NCBI GenBank assembly: GCA_012744445.1
Contig: JAAYBZ010000209.1
Location: 1 to 33,246 of the forward strand
Direction of reading: 5' to 3'
DNA length: 33,246 bases
DNA from: Myxococcales bacterium
Lineage (GTDB): Bacteria; Myxococcota_A; Polyangia; Polyangiales; Houyiibacteriaceae
How positions within the stretch are numbered: the first letter of the stretch is position 1; every line of letters begins with the position of its first letter. Below the pieces are notes generated by a model. It saw nothing but the letters and a program-made list of their open reading frames with translations. It did no database searches and was not told the DNA's origin. Position numbers and translations under genes: made by a program. Shown one piece after another: positions 1 to 9,376 of this stretch.

Positions 1-2294
1 CCGGGGCGCGCGCTCGGGGTGAAGCGCGCGGCGTGGTGGAGGAGACGGGCGGCGACGACGCCGTCTTCGGTGGGCGCGAGGAGGTCCACGAGCGCCGCGC
101 CCGCGAGCGCGAGCGACTCCGGCGAGTCGGCCTCCATGCCGGCCACGGCGAGGGTGCGTGCGGCGGCGAGCGATCGCGGGTGCGAGGCGAGGGCGGCGCG
201 CGCGAGGTGCTCTCCAAGGGGCGCGTCCCCGCCGCGCAGCGCGAGCCGCGCCCCGACGAGCGTGGCTCCCTGGACGGTGAGGGGGGCGCGGATGCGAGCG
301 GCCTCCGCGGGAGCGTGCGAGAGCTCGACGACGCGCGCCGCGAGGAGCCGATCGAGCTCGCTCGCGTCGGAGCGTTCGAGCACGGCGCGGGCATGGGGGT
401 TCATCTCCCCGCGTTCACCGCGGCCGAGGGCGAGGATCGCGGCCTCCGCGAGCGCGAGCGTGGGCAGCTTCCCGCCTTCGAGCGCAGCGCGCCTCGCGTC
501 GAGGATCGCGGGCGTGTCGGCGAGGCGTCGCGCGAGCGTGAGGAGCGCAGGCTCGTCGCCGAAGAGCTCGAGGAGACCGTGGAGCGAGGGCGCGCCGCGC
601 TTCGCGTCGAGGAGCCGCTCGAGGAAGGCGCGGATCCGGCCGTGCCGCGTTTCGCCGGAATCGGCCGCGAGGCTCTCCACGGGCTCGCCGCGGAGCTCGG
701 CCGCGAAGCGCGCCGCGATCGGATCGTCGCCCGCGGTGCCGAGCGCGGCGAGCGCGCCACGGACGTCGCCTTCGCCGAGGCGCAGCACGGCCATCGCGAG
801 CGCGAGCCCGGGGCGCTCGGCGCGAGGACGACGCGTGTGCTCGAGGGAGAGCGAGTCGACGAGCGCCGCGCGGTCACCGCGGAAGCCGACGAGATCGGAG
901 GCCACGAGCGCGGCCGCGAGGGGCGCATCGCCGCGATCGCGGGCCTCGGTGAGGGCGCCGATCTCGGCGTCGATGGCGCGCGTGGGGACGCACGACGCGG
1001 CCCGCTCGAGCGGATCGTCGTCGGAGCGCGTGTCGCCGAGTCGCGCGCGGAGCCGTGCTTCGAGCGGAGAGCCCGGATCGGCGCGCGAGGCTTCGCGGAG
1101 CGCTTCGATGGCGCGCTCGCGGTGGCCGAGGCGCAGCTCGAGCATGGCGAGGTCGCGGAGGGCGGCGGCGCGTTGCGCGCTCGAGCCGAGATCCGCGGCG
1201 CGTGCGAGGTGACGGCGCGCGGCGTCGCTGTCGCCGGCCGTGAGCGCGAGCTCGGCGAGGAGGCGGAAATCGGCGGAGGAGGTGGGGAGCTTGAGGAGCT
1301 TTAGGACCTCGTCGGGGCGCTCGCCGCCGGTGCGTGCGTAGCGGACCGTCCACCGGAGGAGGGCGGAGCGCGCGGGGCCGTCGGGGAGCCGCGCCGCGAG
1401 CGCGGCGACGTGCGATCGGACCGACGCCGCGTCGCCGATCTTGCGCGACGCCCGGATGGCCACGAGATGCGCCGCGAGCAGATCCGGCGAGGAGTGGAGC
1501 GCCGCTTCGGCCCAGGCGAGCGCGGCGTCGGCCTTCTCGGCCAGCTCGGCACGGTGGGCGAGCTCGAGCGCGAGCAGGCCCCGGAGGCTCGGCGACCGAA
1601 CGCTCTGGATGGCCGCGACGAGCGCGCGCACGGTCTCGGGCGCATTGCCGGCACGCGCCGCCGTGTTCACCCAGAGGAGCGCCGTCGCGGGCGAGTCGGG
1701 CACCGCCTCGTGCGCCTCGCGCGCCGCGTCCACGGCGCCCACGGGCTCACCCGCCGCTTCCAGCCGATCGGCGAGGAGGGCGAGGGCGAAGGCGCGATCG
1801 ATCGGGCCGAGGGGGAGCTCGAGCTCTGCGCGGAGATCGGCGATGGCCTCCTGGATCCGGCCGGCCCGGCTCGCCAGGCGGCGGCGCGCGCGGAGGGCGA
1901 CGGGATCCGCGGGCGATTCGGCGAGCGCGTTGTCGAGCATCCGGACGGCGCGCGGATCGCCGACCGTCTCGAAGAGCTCGGCGGTGGAGAGGAGGAGCCT
2001 CGCGCGATGCCCGCCCCGCGCGTTCTCCGAGAGCGCACGGAGGAGCTCGGCGCGACGGATGCGCGTCTCGCGGTCTTCGCCCACGAGGGGGAGGCGCTCG
2101 ATCTTCGGGCGGCTCCGGACCGCCGCGCGCCGCGCGACCTCGCGCGCGTCGACGAAGGCGTCGTGCACGGCCGTCACCTCGCGCTCGTCGTAGGAGATCT
2201 CGATCGACGAGGGGCTCTCCTCGGCGCCGTCGAGCTCGATGTCGAAGGAGTCGAGCTCGTCGTTCGGCATGGGAGGCTCATGAGGTCGAGTCAT
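1..2294 (-). CDS. Giant TPR/helical-repeat protein, 3' end beyond the window
   Basis: An uninterrupted minus-strand frame runs from ATG at 2294 to the left edge: 764 complete codons and no stop. After a short acidic N-terminus rich in D, E and S (about residues 9-35), the protein is a long series of Ala/Leu/Arg-rich paired helices. Several look like degenerate TPR units, for example ERAIEALREASRADPGSP and AAIQSV-type repeats, with typical A-x-x-DP turns. No signal peptide or catalytic motif is visible. The start is chosen because ATG 2294 forms an ATGA overlap with the stop of the upstream gene and has GGGAG (2302-2306) seven bases before it; ATG 2270 (MPNDELDSF) is an alternative. It is probably a scaffold co-translated with its neighbour and similar in build to it. 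Partner and function are unknown. The C-terminus lies outside the window. Confidence 0.8.
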   Translation of the reverse strand, partial: MTRPHEPPMPNDELDSFDIELDGAEESPSSIEISYDEREVTAVHDAFVDAREVARRAAVRSRPKIERLPLVGEDRETRIRRAELLRALSENARGGHRARLLLSTAELFETVGDPRAVRMLDNALAESPADPVALRARRRLASRAGRIQEAIADLRAELELPLGPIDRAFALALLADRLEAAGEPVGAVDAAREAHEAVPDSPATALLWVNTAARAGNAPETVRALVAAIQSVRSPSLRGLLALELAHRAELAEKADAALAWAEAALHSSPDLLAAHLVAIRASRKIGDAASVRSHVAALAARLPDGPARSALLRWTVRYARTGGERPDEVLKLLKLPTSSADFRLLAELALTAGDSDAARRHLARAADLGSSAQRAAALRDLAMLELRLGHRERAIEALREASRADPGSPLEARLRARLGDTRSDDDPLERAASCVPTRAIDAEIGALTEARDRGDAPLAAALVASDLVGFRGDRAALVDSLSLEHTRRPRAERPGLALAMAVLRLGEGDVRGALAALGTAGDDPIAARFAAELRGEPVESLAADSGETRHGRIRAFLERLLDAKRGAPSLHGLLELFGDEPALLTLARRLADTPAILDARRAALEGGKLPTLALAEAAILALGRGERGEMNPHARAVLERSDASELDRLLAARVVELSHAPAEAARIRAPLTVQGATLVGARLALRGGDAPLGEHLARAALASHPRSLAAARTLAVAGMEADSPESLALAGAALVDLLAPTEDGVVAARLLHHAARFTPSARP

Positions 2295-5200
2295 GCGTGC
2301 GCTCCCACGAGGGCCCGGAGCCTCGTTGCCTCGGGGCGGATCCAGAACGAGAGGAGGGCGAGGGCGTCGGGCGAGGCCTCGACGCTCGCGGGGTTCACCT
2401 CGCCGCCCACGATCGCGCGCAGGGCTTCGTGCAGCTCGACGACGACGGAGAGCGCGGCGCGCTGTGCTTCGCGACGCGCACCCGTGATGGCGCGCGAGAC
2501 GTCGCTCCCGCTGCCGAGCGCGGAGATCGTCTCGCGGAGGGCGCGGCGCTCGAAGAAGCCGATCGAGGCGTCGAGCGAGGCGAAGGCGGCGAGGAGGGCG
2601 GGATCGGGCCCGAGGCCCGGGAGCGCGCGCCCATCCACGTGCGCGAGTCGCGCGACGAGCGCTTCGCTGCCGGCCTGGTCGAGGAGCACGAAGGGGAGCG
2701 TCCCCCGGAAGAGCCCGAAGGCCTGCGCGGCCGCCGAGAAGCGCGATGCCGGGGAGAGCGGGGCGCTCACGCCTTCGCCGACGAGCCAGGCGGCGCCCTT
2801 CTTGGTGGGGACGAGGTGGATCCCACGCTCGGCGTTTCCTCCGCGGTAGAGGTCGAAGGGCCCGAGGCCGAAGCGCGCCGCGATCTCGTTGAGCTCGTCG
2901 CGCACGGGCGAGCGGCTCGTCGCGGTGAGCTTGTCGCTCTTGGAGAAGCCGAGCGGCTCGAGGCCGACGCCGATGGCCTCGAGCAGCTTGGGCATGTACT
3001 GCGCGCCGAGCCCGATGAGGGGGTGGTCCGTGGCGAGCTCTCCGATGCAGTCGACGAGCGCCTCCACCGAATAGCCTCGGGGCTTCACGATCGTCGTGAC
3101 CTCGGTGACGCGCGTGAGCTCTTCCTGCGAGGCGTTGCCGAGCGCGACGAGGGCTTCGAGCATCGCGGAGGCCCGCTCGTGGTCGCCGCGCAGCGTCGCG
3201 AGGGCGTGGACGGCACGGAGGAGCGAGACGTCACAACGCGTGAGCGGGAGCGAGGCGCGGATGATCTCGTTCGCGCGATCGGTGAGCCGCTTGGTCTCCG
3301 CGAAGTCGGCCGTGAGCTCCATCGAGCCGACGACCGCGTCGAGGGCCAAGGGGTGGAGCTGGAGCGCGCGGCGATAGAGCGCCTCGGCCTCGGCGGGCTG
3401 ACGGAGCTCCTTGGCGCGGAGCCGACCGGCGAGGACGAGGAGGCGCGCGGCCTCGGGGCCCGTGAGCCTCCGGCCGGCATGTTCGTAGGCGCGCGCCGCG
3501 TCCTCGACCCGCCCCAGGCGGAGATCGATCTTGGCCATGCGCTCGATCGTCTTCGCGTCGGCGAGGCCGGCCGCGAGCAATTCTTCGAGCTCGGCGAGGG
3601 CCGCCTCGGGGCGATCGAGCTTCTTCTCGAGGAAATCGGCCGCAGCGAGGCGCGCGATGCGTTGTTGCGACGCCGGGACCTTCGCGACGGCGAGGCGACG
3701 CATGAAGCGGACGGCGTCCTCCCAACGCCCGCGCGCGACGTGGATCTCGGCGCCGAGCGCGAGGGCAGCGGGGTCCTCGCTCGCGATGGAGGTGAGCCGC
3801 TCGACGTGCACCGACGCTTCTTCGAGCCGGTCGGCGACGCGGAGGAGCCCGGCGAGCTCGTAGAGGGCGTGCGGGAGCTCGGGGTCGTCGTCACGCGCGC
3901 GGCTCACCCAATCGGCGAGGAGCTCGATGCGGGCGTCGTCGCGGCCCTCGCTCCGGTACAGGGCGAGGAGCCGCTGGAGCGCAACGGGCGATCGGCCGTC
4001 GGTGCGGAGCGCGCGGAGGAACGTCGCCTCGGCGGCGCCGAAGTCACCGAGGAGATCGGCGTAGGACACGCCGGCTTCCTCGAGCAGGGCGCTCGACCAG
4101 CGAGGCGGCGCGGCGTCCGCGAGCACCTCGCAGGCCCGCGTGTGTCGTTTGGCGTCGCCCGCGAGGTGGGCCGCCACGCGGAGCGCGTCCCAGGAGGCGA
4201 GATCCTCGGGGTCTTCGGTGACGGCACGCCGTGCCGCGTCGAGCGCGTCCTGCCCGAGCCCGGCCAGGACGAACGCGCGCGCCGCCGCGGCCTGCAGGTG
4301 TCCCCGGAGCTCGGGCGAGTGCGCGATGCGCTCGGCCATCGCCCAGCCGAGCTGTCCCGGCTCGTCGGCCACGGAGACCGTCTCCTCGATCGCGAGCGCG
4401 GCGTGTACGTCGCGCGCCTCGTCGAGGAGGGCCTGCGCCGCGATGAACGCGTCCGCGAGCGCATCCTCTCCCATCTGCGCCAGCAAGGCCGCCGAGAGCG
4501 CGCCGAGCTCGCGGTGCCCTTCGTCGCCGGGGGCCATGAGCGATCCGAGGGCGGCGGCGCGCGCGGCAGGCGGCGCGTACCGCGCCTCGACGTATCGCGC
4601 GAGGAGGCCTTCGTCGCGCGGCTCGAAGCGGCGATCGCCGGCGAGCCCGTCGATGTGCCGCGCGACCTTCATGAGCGGCACGACCTTGGGATCGCCGCCG
4701 CCGAGCGCCTCGCTCGCCTCGACGCGCGCGCTCGCGGTCCGCTCCGAGAGCATCACGTCCCACGCCATCTCGAGATCTTGGGGATCGAGCCCGGGCCGAC
4801 GCTCGCCGTGCCCGCGGAGCGAGAGCTCGAGGGCCGCGGTCTTGGCGCCGGGCGCACCTTCGGCGTCGAGGATCGCGTAGCACTTCGACGCGAGCGCCGG
4901 AGAGACGAGGGGTGCGAGCCGGCGCAGCCCGTCGAGCGCGAGCGGGTCGTCGGCCCGCGCGGCGTAGAGCGCCGCGGCGCGCTCGAGGTCACCGCGGGCC
5001 TCGGCGTCGAGCGCTTCGGCGAGGGGCTCGGCGTCTCCGTGGGCGAAACGTCCCTGGGCACGCCTCACGCGGAAGCGTTCGGCGGCGGCTTCGTCGCCTC
5101 GGAGGCGCGCGATCTCCGCGGCGAGCGCGAGGGCATAGGGGTGATGCGGCCGTGCCTCGAGCGCTTCGTCGACGCGCGCGGCGGCGCCGTCGACGTCGCC

Positions 5201-6808
5201 CTCGAAGATCCGGAGGCGCGCGGCGGTGGCGAGATGGGCCGCCCGGGCAGGAGCGTCGTTCTCGAGCCGCGCGAGCGTTTCGTGCGCGCGCGCCGCCCAG
5301 AGGGGATTCCGCGCGGCGATGCCGTGGACCCGGACGAGCTCCGCCGCCCAAGGCTCGCCCATGGAGAGGAGGTCTTCGAGGAGGCTCGCGTCCAGCGCGG
5401 CCGAGCCGGCGCGGAGCCGGGCGCTCGCGCGCTCGAAGAGGGCGACGCGTCGTACATCCGTCGAGGCCGTCGCGCGGGCGAGGTTCGCGGCCGCCACGTC
5501 GAGCGCCGCGAGATCGCCGCTACGCTTGGCGAGGTCGAACGCGCGCGCGGAGGCTTCGGCCGAGCGCGCTTCGCTCGCGCGGGCCTCGCGGGCGAGGGAG
5601 GCGGCGAGCTCGACGTCGCCGAGCTGCTGCTCGGCCACGTCGGAAGCCAATACCAGCGCCCACGCGGCGTCCTCGGCGCCGCGCTGCGCGAAGGCGCGCA
5701 AGCGCTCGATGCGTTCGCGATGGGCGCCGCGCTTCGCGGACAGGAGATCGCAGAGCAGGAGGAGCGGCGCCGAAGGGGAGGCCTCGAAGGCGGCGTCCGC
5801 GAGGCGGCTCGCCTCGGCGAGATCTCCTGCGTCCACCGACGCGAGCGCGGACTCGACGAGGACCTCGGCGCGCACGCCGCGAGCTTCGCGTGCAAAGATG
5901 GCGGCTTCGATCTCGGCCTGCGCTTCGCGATCCCCGCCGCGCCGCGCGGCCTCCCATGCGAGCAGCCAGAGTGAGTCGGCGTCGGCGATCTCGGCCGCCT
6001 TCCGCGCATGGGCGAAGGCCGAGCGTGGCGCGAAGAGGACCTCGAGCTCGACGGCGGCGGCCTCGGCGAAGAGCGCGGCGGCCTCGGCGGCGAAGCCTCC
6101 CTCGGCGAGCTTCTGCGCCGCGTCGGCGAGGGCGCGGGCGCGCGCGGCGTGATCGCCGAGCTCGAGGTGCGCGTCGGCGAGCGCGAGCGAGGCGAGCCCC
6201 TCTCCGTCGTCGGCCGAAGCGAGGCGCCGCGTGCGCTCGAGGAGGGAGAGATCGGAGCGCTCGGCCCGATCGACCTGGAGGATGGACGCGAGGGCGGGAG
6301 CCTTCGACGTCGAGATGGCGCGGTCGAGCGCGACGAGGAGCGAGCGTTCGTCGCCGGTGCGACGCGCGGCGAGCTCGAGGAAGGCGGCCGCTGCCTGCGA
6401 GCTGGGATCCTCGTCGAGCGCGGCCCGGAAGGCCTCCGTGGCGCGATCCCACGCGCCCCGCGCGGCCTCCACGCTGCCGAGCGCGAGCCGCGCGGACGCC
6501 CGCCCGCCACGGCTCATCGCGGCGCTCACTTCTTCGGCGTGCAGCCTGGCGAGCCGATCGAAGGCGCGCCGCTCCTCGAGGATGCGGGTGACCGCGTCGA
6601 ACGCGGGGCGAAAGGCCGGCGACTCTTGTTGCGCGAGGAGGTAGTGCTGCAGCGCCTCGGCCGGCTGCGCGAGCCCGTGCTCGAGCAGCGCACCGATCTC
6701 GTAGTCGAGCACGGCGCTCGAGGCGTCGAGGCGCTCGAGCGACCGCTCGGCACGGAGCGCCTCGAGCCGCGCTTCGAGCGCGGCGCGCTGGGGCTGCGAT
6801 TCCTCCAT
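2291..6808 (-). CDS. Giant TPR-repeat protein with a C-terminal globular domain (1505 aa)
   Basis: Residues 1-1250 are a continuous alpha-helical repeat array. Clear TPR units occur at both ends, such as ATEAFRAALDEDPSSQAA near the start and AEALYRRALQLHPLALDA near 1170. About 250 C-terminal residues (from near 1254) are not TPR: they contain beta-like stretches (GIHLVPTKKGAAWLVGEG, TLPFVLLD) and further helices. Their pattern recalls the degenerate peptidase-like tail of some large myxobacterial TPR proteins, but no HExxH is present, so that is only a guess. No signal peptide or membrane segment is seen, so it is probably cytoplasmic. ATG 6808 (MEESQPQRA) is chosen because repeat-like sequence begins there; the longer frame upstream to 7501 is antisense to another gene. 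It overlaps the next giant gene by ATGA, so the two are probably one translational unit. Function unknown. Confidence 0.85.
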   Translation of the reverse strand: MEESQPQRAALEARLEALRAERSLERLDASSAVLDYEIGALLEHGLAQPAEALQHYLLAQQESPAFRPAFDAVTRILEERRAFDRLARLHAEEVSAAMSRGGRASARLALGSVEAARGAWDRATEAFRAALDEDPSSQAAAAFLELAARRTGDERSLLVALDRAISTSKAPALASILQVDRAERSDLSLLERTRRLASADDGEGLASLALADAHLELGDHAARARALADAAQKLAEGGFAAEAAALFAEAAAVELEVLFAPRSAFAHARKAAEIADADSLWLLAWEAARRGGDREAQAEIEAAIFAREARGVRAEVLVESALASVDAGDLAEASRLADAAFEASPSAPLLLLCDLLSAKRGAHRERIERLRAFAQRGAEDAAWALVLASDVAEQQLGDVELAASLAREARASEARSAEASARAFDLAKRSGDLAALDVAAANLARATASTDVRRVALFERASARLRAGSAALDASLLEDLLSMGEPWAAELVRVHGIAARNPLWAARAHETLARLENDAPARAAHLATAARLRIFEGDVDGAAARVDEALEARPHHPYALALAAEIARLRGDEAAAERFRVRRAQGRFAHGDAEPLAEALDAEARGDLERAAALYAARADDPLALDGLRRLAPLVSPALASKCYAILDAEGAPGAKTAALELSLRGHGERRPGLDPQDLEMAWDVMLSERTASARVEASEALGGGDPKVVPLMKVARHIDGLAGDRRFEPRDEGLLARYVEARYAPPAARAAALGSLMAPGDEGHRELGALSAALLAQMGEDALADAFIAAQALLDEARDVHAALAIEETVSVADEPGQLGWAMAERIAHSPELRGHLQAAAARAFVLAGLGQDALDAARRAVTEDPEDLASWDALRVAAHLAGDAKRHTRACEVLADAAPPRWSSALLEEAGVSYADLLGDFGAAEATFLRALRTDGRSPVALQRLLALYRSEGRDDARIELLADWVSRARDDDPELPHALYELAGLLRVADRLEEASVHVERLTSIASEDPAALALGAEIHVARGRWEDAVRFMRRLAVAKVPASQQRIARLAAADFLEKKLDRPEAALAELEELLAAGLADAKTIERMAKIDLRLGRVEDAARAYEHAGRRLTGPEAARLLVLAGRLRAKELRQPAEAEALYRRALQLHPLALDAVVGSMELTADFAETKRLTDRANEIIRASLPLTRCDVSLLRAVHALATLRGDHERASAMLEALVALGNASQEELTRVTEVTTIVKPRGYSVEALVDCIGELATDHPLIGLGAQYMPKLLEAIGVGLEPLGFSKSDKLTATSRSPVRDELNEIAARFGLGPFDLYRGGNAERGIHLVPTKKGAAWLVGEGVSAPLSPASRFSAAAQAFGLFRGTLPFVLLDQAGSEALVARLAHVDGRALPGLGPDPALLAAFASLDASIGFFERRALRETISALGSGSDVSRAITGARREAQRAALSVVVELHEALRAIVGGEVNPASVEASPDALALLSFWIRPEATRLRALVGAHA

Positions 6809-6943
6809 CGTTCTTCGGCCCGGCAGGTTACCAAAAACACGTGCGGCGTAGGCGCCGAAAGGCCCTCGCTCTCGCTTCCCCCGAGAACACGCTTGAACTT
6901 CCGCGCAGTGCGCGCAAACTCGGCCTGCGCAAGGGGGTTTTTC

Positions 6944-7510
6944 ATGACGAATGACGCGTCGGGGCCGAAGGTCAAAGGCGTCGCGTTTCGATCCGTCCTG
7001 ACGGTCGCCGAAGAGATCCTCGGGGGAGAGACGGTGGAGCGCGTCTACGCTACGCTGCCCGAGGACGCGCGTGAGACGCTCCGCTACAAGGTCTTGCACA
7101 CGGGCTGGTACCCCATCGAGCTCTACCGTGCGCTCTGGGCCGCCCTCCTCGAGGTGACCGGCCGCGGAGACGACCTCGTGAAGGAGATCGGCGCGGCGTC
7201 CGTGCGAAGGGACATGACGGGCGTCTATCGCATGGTCTTCCGCGTCTTCTCGCCGGAGACGATGTTCTCGATCACGGCGCGCCTCTACAGCCAGTACTAC
7301 GACACGGGCACCGTGGAGGTCCTGCGCGCCGAGCACGTGAAGGCGCGCGTGGTCTACACGGGCTGCGAGGGCTTCGATCGCACCATGTGGGTCGAGCTCC
7401 TCGGCAGCGGTGAGGAGATGCTCCGCCTCGCGGGCGCCAAGGATCCCCGGCTCGAGATCGTCCGCGGCGGATGGGGCGCCTACTGCGAGGTCGACGCCCA
7501 TTGGTCGTGA
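6944..7510 (+). CDS. DUF2378/TIGR02265-like protein (188 aa)
   Basis: A soluble protein of 188 residues. Its layout resembles the DUF2378 (TIGR02265) paralogous family known mainly from Myxococcus: an N-terminal helical part with the motif YPIELYRALW, a central segment on how the protein passes from G-rich loop to MVFRVFSPETMF, and a C-terminal half ending in AGAKDPRLEIV followed by a final aromatic strand (residues 170-188). Assignment is by recollected family pattern, not alignment, so it is moderate. Members have no established function. ATG 6944 is well supported by AAGGGGG at 6931-6937, six bases upstream. It is transcribed away from the giant TPR genes and converges on a dehydrogenase only 12 bases from its stop. 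A distant V4R-like ligand-binding fold is an alternative. Confidence 0.7.
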   Translation: MTNDASGPKVKGVAFRSVLTVAEEILGGETVERVYATLPEDARETLRYKVLHTGWYPIELYRALWAALLEVTGRGDDLVKEIGAASVRRDMTGVYRMVFRVFSPETMFSITARLYSQYYDTGTVEVLRAEHVKARVVYTGCEGFDRTMWVELLGSGEEMLRLAGAKDPRLEIVRGGWGAYCEVDAHWS

Positions 7511-7522
7511 TCGACGCGTGGC

Positions 7523-8293
7523 TCAGCCGATCGTCCAGCCGCCGTCGATGACGAGCACGTGTCCCGTGACGTAGCTCGACTCGTCCGAGGCGAGGTAGAC
7601 GGCCCCGCCCGCGATGTCCTCGGGCACGCCGACGCGCTCGAGCGCGGTCTTCGCGACGATCGACTCGCGGATCTCGTCGTTCTCTACGAGCGCGCTCGCG
7701 AAGCGCGTCTCGACGAGCCCGGGCGCGAGCGCGTTCACGCGGATCCCCGTCCCCGAGAGCTCCATCGCGAGCGTCTTGGTCATCGAGATGAGCGCGGCCT
7801 TGGTCATGCCGTAGGCGCCCTGGAGCGGCGAGGCCATCGTCCCGAGCACGCTCGCCGTGTTGATGATCGAGCCGGGGGCGCCTCGCTCGATGAGATGATC
7901 GAGCACGATCCGGGTGAGCGTGAACGGCCCCTCGATGTTCACCTCGAAGGTCTTGCGGAGCGCCTCGAGCGAGAGCCCTCGCATGGGGCCGAAGTACGGG
8001 TTCGTCGCCGCGTTGTTCACGAGGACGTCGACCTTGCCGTAGCGCGCGATGGCCTTCTCGACGAGCTCCTTGCAGGCCTCGGGCTTGCCCACGTGACAGG
8101 GGACGCCGATCGCGTCGCCGCCGGCATCGACGATCTTCCGGGTGGCGGCCTCCACGCCCTCGGGCTTCCTCGAGGCGACCACGACCTTGGCGCCTTCGCG
8201 CGCGAAGGCCTCGGCGATGGCCTGTCCGATGCCTCGGGTGGAACCGGTGACGATGGCGACCTTGCCTTCGAGGCGGCCCTTGTTCTCGTGCAT
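7523..8293 (-). CDS. Short-chain dehydrogenase/reductase (SDR), 256 aa
   Basis: A classical SDR that oxidises or reduces an alcohol/ketone with NAD(P)(H). All landmarks are present: the cofactor motif TGSTRGIG at residues 16-23, NNAA at 93-96, Asn119, Ser148 and the catalytic Tyr161-x-x-x-Lys165 (YGMTK). The C-terminal GRxxxPEDIA-like segment (RVGVPEDIAGGAVYLAS) and VIDGGWTIG ending are typical of the FabG-like and glucose-dehydrogenase-like group. The length is normal. The start is ATG 8293 because AAGGAG stands seven bases upstream and the cofactor domain begins directly; the frame continues upstream without support. Substrate cannot be read from sequence. It is divergent from the exchanger gene and lies near the acyl-CoA operon, but is not part of it. 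Confidence 0.92.
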   Translation of the reverse strand: MHENKGRLEGKVAIVTGSTRGIGQAIAEAFAREGAKVVVASRKPEGVEAATRKIVDAGGDAIGVPCHVGKPEACKELVEKAIARYGKVDVLVNNAATNPYFGPMRGLSLEALRKTFEVNIEGPFTLTRIVLDHLIERGAPGSIINTASVLGTMASPLQGAYGMTKAALISMTKTLAMELSGTGIRVNALAPGLVETRFASALVENDEIRESIVAKTALERVGVPEDIAGGAVYLASDESSYVTGHVLVIDGGWTIG

Positions 8294-8401
8294 GCGGTGA
8301 CTCCTTGAGGGGGCGAGGGCGACGTGCCTGCACGCCCGGGTGGTGTATATCGGCGGGGGCGCGGGGGATCCGCGCCCCATGAGTAACCGAGGCAGGGCCC
8401 C

Positions 8402-9361
8402 CTGATCTATCTCCAATCCATCGCGGCGATCGTCGTCGGGCTCGTGGTGCTCACCTGGGCGGCGGACAAGTTCATCACCGGCGCCGCGAGCATCGCGCGC
8501 GATCTCGGCGTCTCCACGCTCGTCATCGGCATCACCATCGTGGGGTTCGGCACCTCGGCGCCAGAGCTCCTCGTGAGCGCCGTCGCGGCGCTCGAAGGCA
8601 GCCGGGACATCGGCATCGGCAACGCCATCGGCTCGAATATCACCAACACCACGCTGATCCTCGGCGCGTCGGCGTTGGCCGCGCCGCTCTTCGTGAACCC
8701 GCGCGTCCTCCGGCGCGAGATCCCGAAGCTCCTCGGCTTCACGGCGTTCGCGGCCGCGCTCATGGCCGACGGAAGCCTCGATCGGGTCGACGGCCTCATC
8801 CTGTTCTCGATCTTCGTGTTCAGCCTCCTCGCACCGTTCTTCTCGAGGTCGCGGCCCGAGGACGAGGTCCTCGGCGAGCTCGGGGAGGAGATGCCCGAGC
8901 CTCTCCCCCTCCGGCCCGCCATCCTCTGGACGCTCGCGGGGCTCGCGGCGCTCATCGCGAGCTCATGGGTGCTCGTCTGGGGCGCATCCACGGCGGCGCG
9001 CGCGCTCGGCGTGGACGAGGTGGTCATCGGTCTGACCATCGTCGCGGTGGGCACGAGCCTCCCCGAGCTCGCGGCCTCCGTGGCGGCCGCACGGAAAGGG
9101 GAGCACGACATCGCCGTCGGCAACGTCTTCGGCTCCAACATGTTCAACATCCTCGCCGTCCTCGCGATGCCCGGCATCGTCCATCCCGGCGAGACTCCTG
9201 AGCTCATGATGGAGCGCGACATGAGCGTGCTGGTCGCGGTGACGCTCCTCTTCGTCGCCCTCGTCCTCGTGGGCGGAAGGCCGTGGCGCCTCGGACGGTG
9301 GAGCGCGCTCGTGCTCCTCGCCACCTACGCGGCGTACACGGCCTATCTCTTCGTCGTCTGA
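8402..9361 (+). CDS. Calcium/sodium antiporter, YrbG/CaCA family (about 319 aa)
   Basis: An inner-membrane Ca2+/cation antiporter with about ten transmembrane helices in two inverted halves. Both alpha-repeats are clear: GFGTSAPELLVSAVAAL with GNAIGSN in the first half, and VAVGTSLPELAASVAAA with GNVFGSNMFN in the second. The acidic residues in GTSxPEL coordinate the ions. A hydrophilic central loop near residues 145-170 separates the halves. The start is uncertain. The frame is open from 8387, and the first transmembrane helix (YLQSIAAIVVGLVVLTW) is encoded upstream of the first ordinary start codon, GTG 8444. Only a CTG at 8402 would include it, and that gives the usual family length. A start at GTG 8444 would remove most of helix 1. 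See the finding on the overlapping mini-ORF at 8379. Confidence 0.85.
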   Translation: MIYLQSIAAIVVGLVVLTWAADKFITGAASIARDLGVSTLVIGITIVGFGTSAPELLVSAVAALEGSRDIGIGNAIGSNITNTTLILGASALAAPLFVNPRVLRREIPKLLGFTAFAAALMADGSLDRVDGLILFSIFVFSLLAPFFSRSRPEDEVLGELGEEMPEPLPLRPAILWTLAGLAALIASSWVLVWGASTAARALGVDEVVIGLTIVAVGTSLPELAASVAAARKGEHDIAVGNVFGSNMFNILAVLAMPGIVHPGETPELMMERDMSVLVAVTLLFVALVLVGGRPWRLGRWSALVLLATYAAYTAYLFVV

Positions 9362-9376
9362 GAGACGGAACGAAGA

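Noticed and set aside
1334-5974. Plus-strand open frame of 1546 codons across the giant TPR genes
   Set aside because: It is antisense to the TPR genes, where real repeats and a continuous coding pattern exist. Its product is a low-complexity Arg/Ala/Gly string; such frames arise from G/C-biased third positions.
6884-6922. TTGAAC at 6893 as a promoter for the DUF2378-like gene
   Set aside because: No acceptable -10 hexamer occurs 16-18 bases downstream.
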